This document shows positions 35,294-44,990 of a DNA stretch of 58,906 nt, one piece after another. The position numbers and the translations under genes are program-made. Origin of the DNA: an uncultured Pelagibacteraceae bacterium. Its GTDB lineage: Bacteria; Pseudomonadota; Alphaproteobacteria; Pelagibacterales; Pelagibacteraceae. The notes below the pieces were generated by a model, which did not search any database, was not told the DNA's origin, and saw only the letters and a list, made by a program, of their open reading frames with translations. The first letter of the stretch is position 1. Each line of letters begins with the position of its first letter. The stretch lies in contig CACICB010000006.1 in NCBI GenBank assembly GCA_902585045.1, positions 1-58,906 of the forward strand, read 5' to 3'.

Positions 35294-37429
35294 GTGGCTA
35301 AAAAGAAAAGAAAGAAAAAATCAAAAGTAAAAAAGTCTAGGAAAAAATCTAGAAAAGTTAAAAAGTCTAGAAAAATTAGCAGGCCTAGAAAAAAAAGTAA
35401 AAAATCCAAAAAAAGAAAAAAATCAAGAACAAAAGCAAGAAAAGCAAGGCGAATTGTTTTTAAAGCTCCTACATACTCAAAAGATAGTGACGGCAATTCA
35501 GTTATAAGGGTCTCAGATAGTTGGGCAAACCATGCTTACGTGAACGAATCTAAGTATAAAAAGAAATATAAGATGTCCATTAAGGAAAATGATAAGTTTT
35601 GGGCTAAAGAGGGAAAAAGAATTACTTGGATGAAAAAGTATACCAAGATTAAAGATGTTAAGTACAGTAAAGATGAAGTTAAAATAAAGTGGTATTATGA
35701 TGGAACTTTAAATGCTTCAGCGAATTGTATAGATAGACATTTAAAGAAAAATCCAAGCAAAACAGCAATCATTTGGGTCGGTGATGATCCCGCTGACACA
35801 AAGAAAATTTCTTACAAAGAATTGCACCAAAATGTATGTAAAGCTGCTAATGGTTTAAAAAGTTTAGGTATTCAAAAAGGAGATAGAGTTACAATTTATC
35901 TGACTATGATCCCTGAATTAGCTTACATAATGTTAGCTTGTGCAAGAATTGGTGCTGTTCACTCAATTATTTTTGGTGGTTTTTCACCTGACTCAATAGC
36001 TACTAGGATTACTGATTGCGAGTCTGAATATTTAATAACTGCAGATGAAGGAGTAAGAGGTGGAAAAATTATTCCGTTAAAAAAAATTGCTGATGAGGCG
36101 TTAGATCAATGTCCCGGAGTAAAAAAATGTGTGGTTGTTGAAAGAACTGGAAATCAAGTTGATTGGAATAATGAAAGAGACGTTTCTTATAAAGAATTAA
36201 TTTCATCCGTGCCTGCTAAATGTGAGCCTGAAGAAATGAATGCAGAAGATCCACTATTTATTCTTTATACATCTGGTTCTACTGGTAAACCAAAAGGTGT
36301 TCTTCATACAACAGGTGGTTATATGGTTTATGCATCAATGACCCATCAGTATATTTTTGACTATAAGGCTAATGATATTTATTGGTGTACAGCTGATATA
36401 GGTTGGGTAACAGGTCATAGTTATATTATTTACGGACCTCTCTCTAACGGAGCAACAACTATCATGTTTGAAGGAGTTCCAAATTATCCAGATAGCTCCA
36501 GATGGTGGCAAATAGTAGATAAATATAAAGTAAACATTTTTTATACTGCCCCAACAGCAATAAGAGCTTTGATGCGAGAAGGAGATAAGCCTGTAAAAAA
36601 AACGAGTAGAAAAACGCTTAAATTATTAGGTACTGTTGGAGAACCCATAAATCCAGAGGCTTGGATGTGGTACTACAAAACAGTTGGGGACTCTAGATGT
36701 CCAATTGTTGATACTTGGTGGCAAACAGAAACCGGAGGAATTTTAATTGCACCTCAACCTGGTGCTATAGACTTAAAGCCGGGCTCAGCAACCAAACCTT
36801 TTTACGGCATCAAACCAGTTTTAGTTGATAAAGATGGTAAAACTGTAAAAGGAGAAGGCAAAGGAAGACTTTGTATGGCTGCTTCTTGGCCGGGTCAAAT
36901 GCGAACAGTTTATGGAGATCATCAAAGATTTATAGATACTTATTTTTCTCAATTTGATGGGAAGTATTTCACTGGAGACGGATGCAGAAGAGATAAAGAT
37001 GGATATTATTGGATTACAGGAAGAGTGGATGATGTAATTATTGTGTCAGGCCACAACCTTGGAACAGCTGAAATTGAAAGTGCATTTGTTGCACATCCTA
37101 AAGTAGCTGAAGCAGCTGTGGTTGGATTTCCGCATAGTATAAAAGGCAATGGCCTGTATTGCTATGTTACTTTGAATGCTGGTGAAAACCCTACTGGAGA
37201 TTTAGAAAGAGATCTTAAACTTTGGGTTAGAAAACAAATCGGTCCAATAGCTACACCTGACGTCATTCAATTTGCGCCTGGGTTACCAAAAACAAGATCT
37301 GGAAAAATTATGAGAAGAATTTTAAGAAAAATTGCTGCCAATGAGCCTGATAATTTAGGCGATACAACAACTTTGGCGGATCCTAGTGTAGTTACGTCTC
37401 TTGTAGAGAATAGACAAAATAAAGGTTAA
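35294..37429 (+). CDS. acs: Acetyl-CoA synthetase with Lys/Arg-rich N-terminal extension
   Basis: Activates acetate to acetyl-CoA through acetyl-AMP. The AMP-forming core has [44 protein letters not shown] and the conserved C-terminal lysine in [10 protein letters not shown] (Lys671; Lys609 in Salmonella Acs, whose acetylation switches activity). The 62-residue offset is due to a tail: residues 1-54 hold 25 Lys and 11 Arg by hand count, with SRK and KKS repeats. GTG 35294 has an AGGGG site at 35284-35288, and there is no ATG, GTG or TTG in frame between the tail and the core, so the tail should be translated. The tail resembles histone H1-like proteins. Confidence 0.95.
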   Translation: MAKKKRKKKSKVKKSRKKSRKVKKSRKISRPRKKSKKSKKRKKSRTKARKARRIVFKAPTYSKDSDGNSVIRVSDSWANHAYVNESKYKKKYKMSIKENDKFWAKEGKRITWMKKYTKIKDVKYSKDEVKIKWYYDGTLNASANCIDRHLKKNPSKTAIIWVGDDPADTKKISYKELHQNVCKAANGLKSLGIQKGDRVTIYLTMIPELAYIMLACARIGAVHSIIFGGFSPDSIATRITDCESEYLITADEGVRGGKIIPLKKIADEALDQCPGVKKCVVVERTGNQVDWNNERDVSYKELISSVPAKCEPEEMNAEDPLFILYTSGSTGKPKGVLHTTGGYMVYASMTHQYIFDYKANDIYWCTADIGWVTGHSYIIYGPLSNGATTIMFEGVPNYPDSSRWWQIVDKYKVNIFYTAPTAIRALMREGDKPVKKTSRKTLKLLGTVGEPINPEAWMWYYKTVGDSRCPIVDTWWQTETGGILIAPQPGAIDLKPGSATKPFYGIKPVLVDKDGKTVKGEGKGRLCMAASWPGQMRTVYGDHQRFIDTYFSQFDGKYFTGDGCRRDKDGYYWITGRVDDVIIVSGHNLGTAEIESAFVAHPKVAEAAVVGFPHSIKGNGLYCYVTLNAGENPTGDLERDLKLWVRKQIGPIATPDVIQFAPGLPKTRSGKIMRRILRKIAANEPDNLGDTTTLADPSVVTSLVENRQNKG

Positions 37430-38067
37430 TTAAATTTTAAATCTTTGGTTAATTTTTTAAACTCGTCTTTCATCAATCCCCATTTTAAATGAATAGAGTT
37501 TAAAACTATTTTTTTATCAAGTGATTTTAGTTCATCTGCAATAGGTGACCAATAATATAATGCTTGGCCACTTTCCTTAAAGGGATCATCTAAATGATAA
37601 TTTAAAAAATTTACTTTATTTATCCTCTCTAAAAAATTTTTTTTACCTCTGTCAAAAATTTCGTCATTTAAACCATTTTTTTTTTCATTTTCTAAGATAT
37701 TTAAAAAGATTTCTTTACAGTCATTCTCCTTTAAATTTTTTTCTGAAATAAGATAGGAAAAAACATAAAAAGCGCAGTCAGCTAATGCGACCACATAAAT
37801 GTTCCATTTTGCAATATTAATAGATTTTAGAAAAACGTCATCCTCCATCATCGCTATATACTTAACTCCTATTCTTGTTTTCAAGTAACCGTATAAAGTT
37901 GTTTGTGCAACATGTGCGGATCTTTCTTGAATGAAATTTTCTAAATCTTGTTTGGATTTTATTCTTTTAAAAAGACCAGATATTTTCCAAATTGGAATTA
38001 CATATTCCCAAATGTCAATTAGAGTAGTTCTAAGAGTGTTTCGCAATTTATCTAGATTCAATTTCAC
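37426..38067 (-). CDS. Conserved-looking hypothetical protein
   Basis: A 213-residue, apparently soluble helical protein. Segments such as [35 protein letters not shown] and [23 protein letters not shown] look like a conserved family and I have a vague memory of similar alphaproteobacterial proteins, but I cannot name a function. There is no signal peptide or recognisable catalytic motif. It converges on acs with a 4-bp overlap and is divergent from the symporter operon, sharing the palindrome-containing gap. Confidence 0.7.
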   Translation of the reverse strand: MKLNLDKLRNTLRTTLIDIWEYVIPIWKISGLFKRIKSKQDLENFIQERSAHVAQTTLYGYLKTRIGVKYIAMMEDDVFLKSINIAKWNIYVVALADCAFYVFSYLISEKNLKENDCKEIFLNILENEKKNGLNDEIFDRGKKNFLERINKVNFLNYHLDDPFKESGQALYYWSPIADELKSLDKKIVLNSIHLKWGLMKDEFKKLTKDLKFN

Positions 38068-38222
38068 GTTGTATATAAAAAACCCTTTATTTACTTGTCT
38101 TATAGCATTTCATATTGGTTTTGGGGTCCTTTTTTCTCTTTAAATTCAACTCATAATCAGTATGCTCCCCAGCAATAAGAGTACTTTTTACGTAAAAAGT
38201 TAAAAAATAAATAGGGGGAAAT
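38068..38222 (+). promoter_or_regulatory. Divergent regulatory gap with 18-bp perfect palindrome before the symporter
   Basis: ACTTTTTACGTAAAAAGT (38183-38200) is a perfect 18-bp palindrome ending 22 bp before the symporter small-subunit ATG and 8 bp or so before its AGGGGG ribosome site (38213-38218). It may be an operator, or an mRNA hairpin controlling initiation. Upstream AT-rich hexamers could serve as promoters for either side but are not distinctive. Confidence 0.6.
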
Positions 38223-38480
38223 ATGTCAAATAAAGACGCATATTGGAATAAGACCAAAAACCATATGATCGTAACATTGGTTCTTTGGGCTTTCTTCTCA
38301 TTAGTGATCTTCATGTTTGGTTCTGAACTGAACACGATGTCTTTTCTTGGCTATCCACTAGCATATTATATGACTGCGCAAGGTTCACTTCTTGCCTTTG
38401 TAATAATTTTGTTTTGGACTGCAAATAAACAAGAAAAAATCGACGAAGAACATGGTTTCTCAGAAAGAGAGGATGACTAA
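38223..38480 (+). CDS. DUF4212 small subunit of a sodium:solute symporter
   Basis: An 85-residue protein with two helices (about 14-36 and 46-68), matching DUF4212, the small partner of the VC_2705-type symporters: AYWNKTKNHMIVTLVLWAFF and LGYPLAYYMTAQGSLLAF, and an acidic C-terminal tail. It starts after a strong AGGGGG site and ends where the large subunit begins (1-bp overlap), which fits an obligate two-subunit transporter. Confidence 0.92.
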   Translation: MSNKDAYWNKTKNHMIVTLVLWAFFSLVIFMFGSELNTMSFLGYPLAYYMTAQGSLLAFVIILFWTANKQEKIDEEHGFSEREDD

Positions 38481-40336
38481 TGTTTAAAGGAGATTTTATA
38501 CAAAACCTTCCTAAAATATATGGTACCTACACTGGTGGCTTTATAGTGTTCATCATTTTGATGGCATTAGCAGAGCAAGCAGGTGTGTCAGCTAAAAACA
38601 TCGGAGTGATGTTCGTAGCTTTCACGGTATTGATTTATGCCTTAATCGGTTATTTATCAAGAACCATACAAGTAGATGCCTACTATGTTGCAGGAAGACA
38701 AGTGCCTACCGTATTTAACGGGATGGCAACAGCAGCTGACTGGATGTCAGGTGCATCATTCGTAGCTTTAGCGGGTGGAGTTTACTTTGGTGGCTATACT
38801 TACATGGCCTTCTTAGTAGGTTGGACAGGTGGATACGTACTTGTTGCAACTCTAATGGCTCCGTACCTAAGAAAGTTTGGATGTTACACAGTTCCTGATT
38901 TTATCGGAACACGATACGGTGGTAATGCAGTAAGAGCTGCAGCTGTATTCGTGCTTTTCATAGCATCATTTACTTACGTAACAGCACAAATTAATGCTAC
39001 GGGAACAATTGCTTCTAGAGCTCTTGGAATTCCGTTCGAAGCAGGTGTATGGGTAGGATTAATAAGTATCCTTATCTGTTCAATGCTTGGTGGAATGAGA
39101 GCCGTAACTTGGACACAGGTTGCTCAGTACATTGTATTAATCATCGCATACTTAATACCAGTATTCTGGATTAGTTCTAACGTAGGTGGAGGAATTTTCC
39201 CTCACTTAATGTTAGGTGATGAAGTAGCAAGACTTGGTGAACTTGAAAAACAATTTGGACTAGTTAAAAACAGCGCCGCAGATATGAAAGCAGCTGGGGT
39301 ACCAGGAGGATTGAAATACATCTCTGGAACTCACTCTGGAGTACCTGAAGGTGGAATGGCTGTCTGGAAATACTTATCGTTAGCGATTTGTATGATGGTG
39401 GGAACTGCATCGTTACCTCATATCTTAATGAGATACTTTACAACTCCTACAGTAAGAGCAGCAAGAAAATCAGTAGCTTGGTCGCTATTCTTTATTTTCT
39501 TACTTTACTCTTCAGCGCCTATGTTAGCGACATTGTCTAAATTAGCATTGATGGATCCAAATCTACCAACTGGAATTATTGGAAAATCGATTTCTGAAGT
39601 TCAGTCGATAGAGTGGGTACAAAGATGGTCTGAAGTTAAACAAGTATTTATCGCAGACTTTAATGGTGACGGAATACTTCAGTTGAACGAATGGTTCATG
39701 AGAGGTGACGTTGTAGTATTAGCTACTCCAGAAGTAGCGGGTCTACCGTTCGTAATCTCAGGACTAGTGTTTGCTGGTGGTATGGCTGCTGCCATGTCAA
39801 CTGCCGACGGATTAGTTCTTGCGATCTCAAATGCGTTATCACACGACATTTATTACAAGATCATAAATCCAAAAGCGGAGACTGCAAAAAGACTGTTAGT
39901 TGCTCGTGTACTTCTAGTAATAATCGGAGCTGCTGGTGCTTACATAGCCTCTTTCAGGCTAACAAGTATCTTAGGTTCGGTTGCTTGGGCATTCGACTTT
40001 GCAATGTCAGGTTTATTCTTCCCACTTGTACTTGGTGTATGGTGGAAGAGAGCTACTAGAGAAGGTGCAATCGCCGGTATCGTTGCAGGAATTGTGTCAG
40101 GAACAGTTTACTTAACGTGGGTGTTCCCTAAATTCTCAGTTCCTTTATGGGGCGGTGTAAATACTCCTTTCTTAGGTATTGACCACTTAAGATTTGGTTT
40201 AATTGGAGCACCAATTTGTTTAGTTGTAATGGTAGTAGTCAGTTTAATGACTAAAGAACCAAGTCCAGCTACGCAAAAATTAGTAGACGATACGAGAATA
40301 CCAACAGGTAAGGCTATTCTTGGTAAGCAACACTAA
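38480..40336 (+). CDS. Sodium:solute symporter large subunit (VC_2705/ActP-like)
   Basis: SSS-family symporter of 618 residues with about 13 hydrophobic segments. The family motifs GRQVPTVFNGMATAADWMSG, GGMAAAMSTADGLVLAISNAL and GLFFPLVLGVWWKRAT are clear. In this subfamily acetate and other short organic acids are common substrates. Immediate closeness to acs (with one opposite gene between) suggests acetate or a related monocarboxylate. Codons are noticeably enriched in C- and G-ending forms such as TAC, ATC and GTA/GTT mixtures compared with neighbours, suggesting high expression. Confidence 0.92.
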   Translation: MFKGDFIQNLPKIYGTYTGGFIVFIILMALAEQAGVSAKNIGVMFVAFTVLIYALIGYLSRTIQVDAYYVAGRQVPTVFNGMATAADWMSGASFVALAGGVYFGGYTYMAFLVGWTGGYVLVATLMAPYLRKFGCYTVPDFIGTRYGGNAVRAAAVFVLFIASFTYVTAQINATGTIASRALGIPFEAGVWVGLISILICSMLGGMRAVTWTQVAQYIVLIIAYLIPVFWISSNVGGGIFPHLMLGDEVARLGELEKQFGLVKNSAADMKAAGVPGGLKYISGTHSGVPEGGMAVWKYLSLAICMMVGTASLPHILMRYFTTPTVRAARKSVAWSLFFIFLLYSSAPMLATLSKLALMDPNLPTGIIGKSISEVQSIEWVQRWSEVKQVFIADFNGDGILQLNEWFMRGDVVVLATPEVAGLPFVISGLVFAGGMAAAMSTADGLVLAISNALSHDIYYKIINPKAETAKRLLVARVLLVIIGAAGAYIASFRLTSILGSVAWAFDFAMSGLFFPLVLGVWWKRATREGAIAGIVAGIVSGTVYLTWVFPKFSVPLWGGVNTPFLGIDHLRFGLIGAPICLVVMVVVSLMTKEPSPATQKLVDDTRIPTGKAILGKQH

Positions 40337-40359
40337 TTAATAATTATTTAAAATTAAAA

Positions 40360-40387
40360 GGGGCGATTTATTCGCCCCTTTTTTTTT
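40360..40387 (+). terminator. Intrinsic terminator after the symporter
   Basis: GGGGCGA (40360-40366) pairs with TCGCCCC (40372-40378) around a 5-nt loop, followed by nine T residues (40379-40387). It is a textbook intrinsic terminator 23 bp after the symporter stop and isolates the operon from the following genes. Confidence 0.93.
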
Positions 40388-40412
40388 ACCTGAATCATGA
40401 TATTTTAAAAAT

Positions 40413-40748
40413 ATGATACCAACTTGGGCAATTGTTTTAGATTATATATTAGGAACTATAATGTGGACTCTAATTGGTCGAGCATTTATGAATATCTTTC
40501 AAAGAGAGGACTCCTCTTTTTTTTTCATGAGAGTTTTCGTCAAATACACTAATCCGATAATAAATTTATTTAAGTTTATAACTCCTAGTTTTTTATTTGG
40601 ACCTTTTATAGCCTTATACGTAGCATGGTTTTTCTATCTTTTTAGATTTTATGCAATGCCTTATATATTGGGCTACGATGTTTGGGGAATGCTGGCATTT
40701 CCTTTAGAAAGCGATTTTTCAAGACAATTATATCAACTGTTTAATTAA
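40413..40748 (+). CDS. Small membrane protein, YggT-like layout
   Basis: An 111-residue membrane protein with two or three hydrophobic regions. The sequence FVKYTNPIINLFKFITPSFL between helices resembles the loop of YggT proteins (N-P-I...ITP), but the match is loose and I do not claim the family. It has a separate transcript start downstream of the symporter terminator. It lies 44 bp upstream of rpe. Function unknown. Confidence 0.7.
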   Translation: MIPTWAIVLDYILGTIMWTLIGRAFMNIFQREDSSFFFMRVFVKYTNPIINLFKFITPSFLFGPFIALYVAWFFYLFRFYAMPYILGYDVWGMLAFPLESDFSRQLYQLFN

Positions 40749-40792
40749 TCTAATTTTTTTGACAAAATTTAAGATTAAAATATAAATGTAGA

Positions 40793-41455
40793 ATGAGTAA
40801 TCTAATCAAAATTTCACCGTCTATTTTATCAGCTGATTTTAGTAAATTGGGGGCAGAAGTTATTTCTTTAGAGAAGGCAGGTGCTGATTATATACATATA
40901 GATGTAATGGATGGACATTTTGTGCCAAATCTCACTATTGGCCCAGAAGTAATTAAAAAACTGAGACCTCTCACAAAAAAAGTATTCGACGTTCATTTAA
41001 TGATTTCTCCAGTAGACAATTTTATTAAAGACTACGCTAATGCAGGTGCGGATATCATTACCTTTCACCCTGAAGCTACTAGAGATACTTCTAAAACTAT
41101 AGAACTAATAAAAAAAGAAAACAAAAAAGTTGGAATTTCTCTTAAACCAAAATCAAGTATTGATTTGATAAAAGATCATTTAGCTGAAATTGATCTAGTT
41201 CTAATAATGAGTGTTGAACCGGGATTTGGAGGGCAAAAGTTTATGCCAGAAGTATTAGAAAAGACAAAAAAACTTAAAGAAATAATTAGGTCAAAAGGCT
41301 TTAATGTGGATATTGAAATAGATGGGGGTATTAATTTTGAAAATTGCTCTTTAGCAAAACAGGCTGGAGCAAATATTCTTGTATCAGGATCAACTATTTT
41401 TAAAGAGAACAAAGGCGATCTTAAAAAAAATATAGAAATTCTAAGAAAAAATTAA
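40793..41455 (+). CDS. rpe: Ribulose-phosphate 3-epimerase
   Basis: Interconverts ribulose 5-phosphate and xylulose 5-phosphate. TIM-barrel enzyme with ISPSILSADFSKLGAEV at the start, the metal-site region HIDVMDGHFVPNLTIGP, DVHLMI, MSVEPGFGGQKFMP, and DGGINFEN near the phosphate site. Length 220 is normal. The heparinase-like gene follows after 3 bp and purH after that, so it is probably the first gene of a three-gene unit. Confidence 0.97.
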   Translation: MSNLIKISPSILSADFSKLGAEVISLEKAGADYIHIDVMDGHFVPNLTIGPEVIKKLRPLTKKVFDVHLMISPVDNFIKDYANAGADIITFHPEATRDTSKTIELIKKENKKVGISLKPKSSIDLIKDHLAEIDLVLIMSVEPGFGGQKFMPEVLEKTKKLKEIIRSKGFNVDIEIDGGINFENCSLAKQAGANILVSGSTIFKENKGDLKKNIEILRKN

Positions 41456-41458
41456 TAG

Positions 41459-43102
41459 ATGTTTGGCTTAAAAGGTGCCTATTTTTATTTAGTTGCTGTT
41501 CAAATAACTTTTATTAAATTTTTTAAAAAAATTTATTTCTTATCTAATCATTATAACAACTCTTTAAAATCAAAAATACCTACTCAAGTTTATTTTAATC
41601 CAAATCCATTTTTATTATCTCTAATTTCTCCTTATAAAAAAAAATCATTTAGATTTAATGAAATAAATGTCAACGACTTTTGGGTGGAGGGTAAGAATAA
41701 AAGTATTTACGATCATCATAATTTTTTATGGTTAAGTTTAATTGATAGAAAGGTAGATGGCAAAAGTATACAAAAAATTATTTATCTATGGATGTTTAAA
41801 TATGCGAAATTCAAACGAAAAGTTTGGGAAAACTCAACTTTAAGCAATAGAATTATTAGTTGGATACTAAATATTGATATTATCATTAATAATGGAACGT
41901 TTGAATTTAAAAAAAATTTTTTTCAAATCATAATTTTACAATGTAATCATTTAAAAAAAAACATTGGATTTGAGAAAAATCCAACAAAAAAAATTGAAGC
42001 GTTGACTGCATTAATATTATCGGGAATAATTTTTAAAGAGTACGAGGAAAATTATGATATTGGTATTAAAGAGTTAGAAAAATTTGTTAATTCATATTTT
42101 GATGATGATGGTTTCCCGTTAACTAGAAGTCCTAATGATCTTATATTTTTTAATAAGTATCTTTTGTTATGTCATGAAAACATAAAAGATGCCCAACAAT
42201 ATATTCCAGAATTTCTTGATGAAATTATTCAAAAAAATTTGACATGCATTAAATTTTTTAAAGCTCCAAATAATCAGACACCGCTTTTCAATGGGGCCTC
42301 TGAAAGAATGCTTGATTATTATGAAAAATACCTTGAATATTTTAAAGTAAGTAAAAAAAATAAAAATGAAATAATCGGAGGCATATTTCATGCAAAATCT
42401 AAACAACAAGTTTTATATTTTGACACTGGTGGACCCCCTGGTAAAAATTTCTCAAAAAATTATCAATCAGGTCCTCTCTCTTTTGAGTATTTTTTAGATG
42501 GAATAAAAATAATTACCAATTGTGGATTTGGAAATAATATCTCACCCAAAGCAGAACTTATTAGTCGATTGACTGCTAGTCAGTCTACTTTGACTATTAA
42601 TGATACTAGTATAACAAAATTTGAAAGGAATAAGCTAATCAACAGAGTTTTTGGAAATTCAATAAAAAACACTTTTAAAACAAGTGATTTAAAATTCAAG
42701 GCTGAAGAAAATTTAATTGGTTGTTCAGCTTCTCACAATGGATATGAAAAAAACTTTAATTGTATTCATAAAAGAGAAGTTTATCTTGATCAAAATAACA
42801 ATAAGCTAAATGGTGTCGATCATATTCTTAAAAAGAAAGATGGAATTCCAATAAGGTATGTACTAAGATTTCATTTAAACCCTGAACTCTCTGCTGTAAA
42901 AACTATTAGTGGAAATAGCGCTTTGATACAAATATCAAAGAATAAATCACTAATTTTTACAATTCAAGATGAAAATCTTGAAATAGAAAAGAGTATTTAT
43001 TTAGGAGGAAAAAAAATATTAGATAATACTTGTATAACTATTTCTGGTAATCTAGTTAATAAAGATAAGTTTTTTAATTGGGAAATTAAGAAAAAAATTT
43101 AG
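41459..43102 (+). CDS. Heparinase II/III-like protein
   Basis: A 547-residue protein of the heparinase II/III type found between rpe and purH in alphaproteobacteria. An N-terminal helical domain includes SNRIISWILNIDIII and DDDGFPLTRSPNDLIFF; the C-terminal beta-rich domain has FDTGGPPGKNFSKNYQSG, LISRLTASQSTLTINDTS and CSASHNGYEKNF. Family members degrade acidic polysaccharides; here a cell-envelope glycan role is possible but not shown. It lacks an obvious signal peptide, though the first 30 residues include a hydrophobic stretch. The A/T-rich codon use is like its neighbours. Confidence 0.8.
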   Translation: MFGLKGAYFYLVAVQITFIKFFKKIYFLSNHYNNSLKSKIPTQVYFNPNPFLLSLISPYKKKSFRFNEINVNDFWVEGKNKSIYDHHNFLWLSLIDRKVDGKSIQKIIYLWMFKYAKFKRKVWENSTLSNRIISWILNIDIIINNGTFEFKKNFFQIIILQCNHLKKNIGFEKNPTKKIEALTALILSGIIFKEYEENYDIGIKELEKFVNSYFDDDGFPLTRSPNDLIFFNKYLLLCHENIKDAQQYIPEFLDEIIQKNLTCIKFFKAPNNQTPLFNGASERMLDYYEKYLEYFKVSKKNKNEIIGGIFHAKSKQQVLYFDTGGPPGKNFSKNYQSGPLSFEYFLDGIKIITNCGFGNNISPKAELISRLTASQSTLTINDTSITKFERNKLINRVFGNSIKNTFKTSDLKFKAEENLIGCSASHNGYEKNFNCIHKREVYLDQNNNKLNGVDHILKKKDGIPIRYVLRFHLNPELSAVKTISGNSALIQISKNKSLIFTIQDENLEIEKSIYLGGKKILDNTCITISGNLVNKDKFFNWEIKKKI

Positions 43103-43104
43103 TA

Positions 43105-44655
43105 ATGAATTTAAAAATTAAAAGTGCCTTAGTTTCTGTATTTGACAAAGAAAACATTACCCCATTATTAAAGTGTCTAAAAAAACATAAAATCAAAATT
43201 ATTAGTTCTGGAGGAACTTATAAAGCTATAAAAAAACTTGGATACGATTGTATTGAATTATCTCAATATACTGGATTTAAAGAGATGTTGGATGGAAGAG
43301 TCAAAACTCTTCATCCAAAAATTCATGCTGGAATTTTACATGACAGAAAAAATAAAGCTCACAAAAACGAAATGTCTGCGCAAAAGTTTCCTTCGATAGA
43401 TTTGATTGTAGTAAATTTTTATCCATTTCAAAAAGTAGTTACCGAAACTAAAAATCCAAATAAAATTATTGAAAATATAGATATTGGTGGGCCAACAATG
43501 GTTCGTGCTGCAGCCAAAAATTTTAGGAATGTAACAATAATTACTAATAAAAATGATTATTTCTCGCTGATAAAAGAATTAGAAAAGAAGAACGGCTCAA
43601 CTTCATTAAAATTTAGAGAGATTATGTCCTCTAAAGCATTTGGTTTAACAGCATACTATGATGCCATGATTGCTAATTGGTTTAACAATAAATTAAATAT
43701 TCGATTTCCAGAAAGAAAAACTATCTTTGGCCGAAAACTTAAAAAATTAAGATATGGTGAAAATCCACATCAAGAAAGTTCTATTTATATAAACGATTAT
43801 GAAGATAAAAAACTTGGATTCACTCAAATTCACGGCAAAGAATTGAGTTACAATAATTTTAACGATATGTTTGCATCGTTAGATATCCTTGATTCTATAA
43901 AAGGAAAAGCTGGTACGGTAATTATTAAACATGCAAATCCTTGTGGCGTTTCAGAACATAAAAATCCTATTGATTCATTTAAAAATGCGTATGCGTGTGA
44001 TCCCATTAGTGCTTTTGGCGGAGTTATTGCTTGTAATTATAAAATTAGAAAAAATATTGCTCTAGAAATAAATAAGAACTTTCTGGAAGTTATACTTGGT
44101 AGGGGTTTTGATAAAGAGTCTTTAAAAATATTAAAGAAGAAGAAAAACTTAAGAATAATTGATATATCGAAATTTAAGCCTAAAAATTTTTCATCAATTA
44201 GAATTTTTGATGGATCATTTTTAGTTCAAAATAAAAATAAAATAATCCTTGATAGAAAAAAAATTAAATGTGTTACTAAACTAAAACCAAGCAAGAAAGA
44301 AATAGCAGAAATAGAATTTGCTTTTAATGTATGTAAGTATGTTAAATCTAACGCAATTGTTTTATGTAATAATTTTTCAACTATTGGTATTGGAGCAGGT
44401 CAACCGAGTAGGCTCGATAGCTGTAAATTAGCAATACAAAAAGCAAGACAGTTTCAATTAGAAAAGATTGAAAATTCAATTGCCGCTTCAGATGCCTTTT
44501 TTCCTTTTGCAGATGGTGTGCAAGCTCTAATTAAAGCAGGTGTAAAAATAATAGTTCAACCTGGGGGATCAATAAGAGATCAAGAAGTAATAAATGCTGC
44601 TAATAAAGCAAAGGTTAAAATGCTATTTACAAGTATAAGGCATTTCAATCATTAA
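43105..44655 (+). CDS. purH: Bifunctional AICAR formyltransferase/IMP cyclohydrolase
   Basis: Carries out the last two steps of IMP synthesis. The MGS-like cyclohydrolase domain (about 1-195) has ISSGGTYKAIKKLGYD and DGRVKTLHPKIHAGIL; the transformylase domain has LRYGENPHQESSIY, IIKHANPCGVSEHK (catalytic Lys-His) and SDAFFPFADGVQ. Length 516 is usual. It consumes 10-formyl-tetrahydrofolate made by FolD. Its 3' end overlaps convergent phhB by 4 bp. Confidence 0.97.
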   Translation: MNLKIKSALVSVFDKENITPLLKCLKKHKIKIISSGGTYKAIKKLGYDCIELSQYTGFKEMLDGRVKTLHPKIHAGILHDRKNKAHKNEMSAQKFPSIDLIVVNFYPFQKVVTETKNPNKIIENIDIGGPTMVRAAAKNFRNVTIITNKNDYFSLIKELEKKNGSTSLKFREIMSSKAFGLTAYYDAMIANWFNNKLNIRFPERKTIFGRKLKKLRYGENPHQESSIYINDYEDKKLGFTQIHGKELSYNNFNDMFASLDILDSIKGKAGTVIIKHANPCGVSEHKNPIDSFKNAYACDPISAFGGVIACNYKIRKNIALEINKNFLEVILGRGFDKESLKILKKKKNLRIIDISKFKPKNFSSIRIFDGSFLVQNKNKIILDRKKIKCVTKLKPSKKEIAEIEFAFNVCKYVKSNAIVLCNNFSTIGIGAGQPSRLDSCKLAIQKARQFQLEKIENSIAASDAFFPFADGVQALIKAGVKIIVQPGGSIRDQEVINAANKAKVKMLFTSIRHFNH

Positions 44656-44990
44656 TTAATTTTATCTATTTTAGCAGCTAAGATAAAATCACTTTCGGCA
44701 AGACCTTTTATTGCATGTGTGAAGATTTTTACCTTACAATAACCCCAACCAAACTTAATGTCGGGATGATGGTTTTCTATCTCCGCAATTTCACCTACTT
44801 TGTTTACAAATTTTTGGCTCTCTACAAAATTTTTAAATTTAAATTCTTTAATTAAATAAAAGTTTTCTTCTTCACCTTTTTTTACTTCCCAATCATCTAT
44901 TTTTTTTAAATATTTATGTATCTCACTTTTGTCAAACGGGGGAATATTACCATCACATGCAATACATTTTTTTTTTGAAAGATCAGACAT
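44652..44990 (-). CDS. phhB: Pterin-4a-carbinolamine dehydratase
   Basis: Dehydrates 4a-hydroxytetrahydropterin. I start at ATG 44990 (MSDLSKKK, 112 aa); the open frame upstream belongs to the preceding gene. The catalytic histidines are His74 and His75 in ENHHPDIKFGWGYCKVKIFTH. The N terminus has CIACDGNIPPF, a Cys pair often seen in alphaproteobacterial members. It has a TAATG junction with the dehalogenase gene. No phenylalanine hydroxylase gene lies in the window, so its partner is unknown here. Confidence 0.92.
   Translation of the reverse strand: MSDLSKKKCIACDGNIPPFDKSEIHKYLKKIDDWEVKKGEEENFYLIKEFKFKNFVESQKFVNKVGEIAEIENHHPDIKFGWGYCKVKIFTHAIKGLAESDFILAAKIDKIN

Noticed and set aside
35218-35496. 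92-residue Phe/Leu-rich minus-strand frame opposite the acs tail
   Set aside because: Its hydrophobic composition is the reverse reading of the Lys-rich codons (AAA to TTT), not a real membrane protein.
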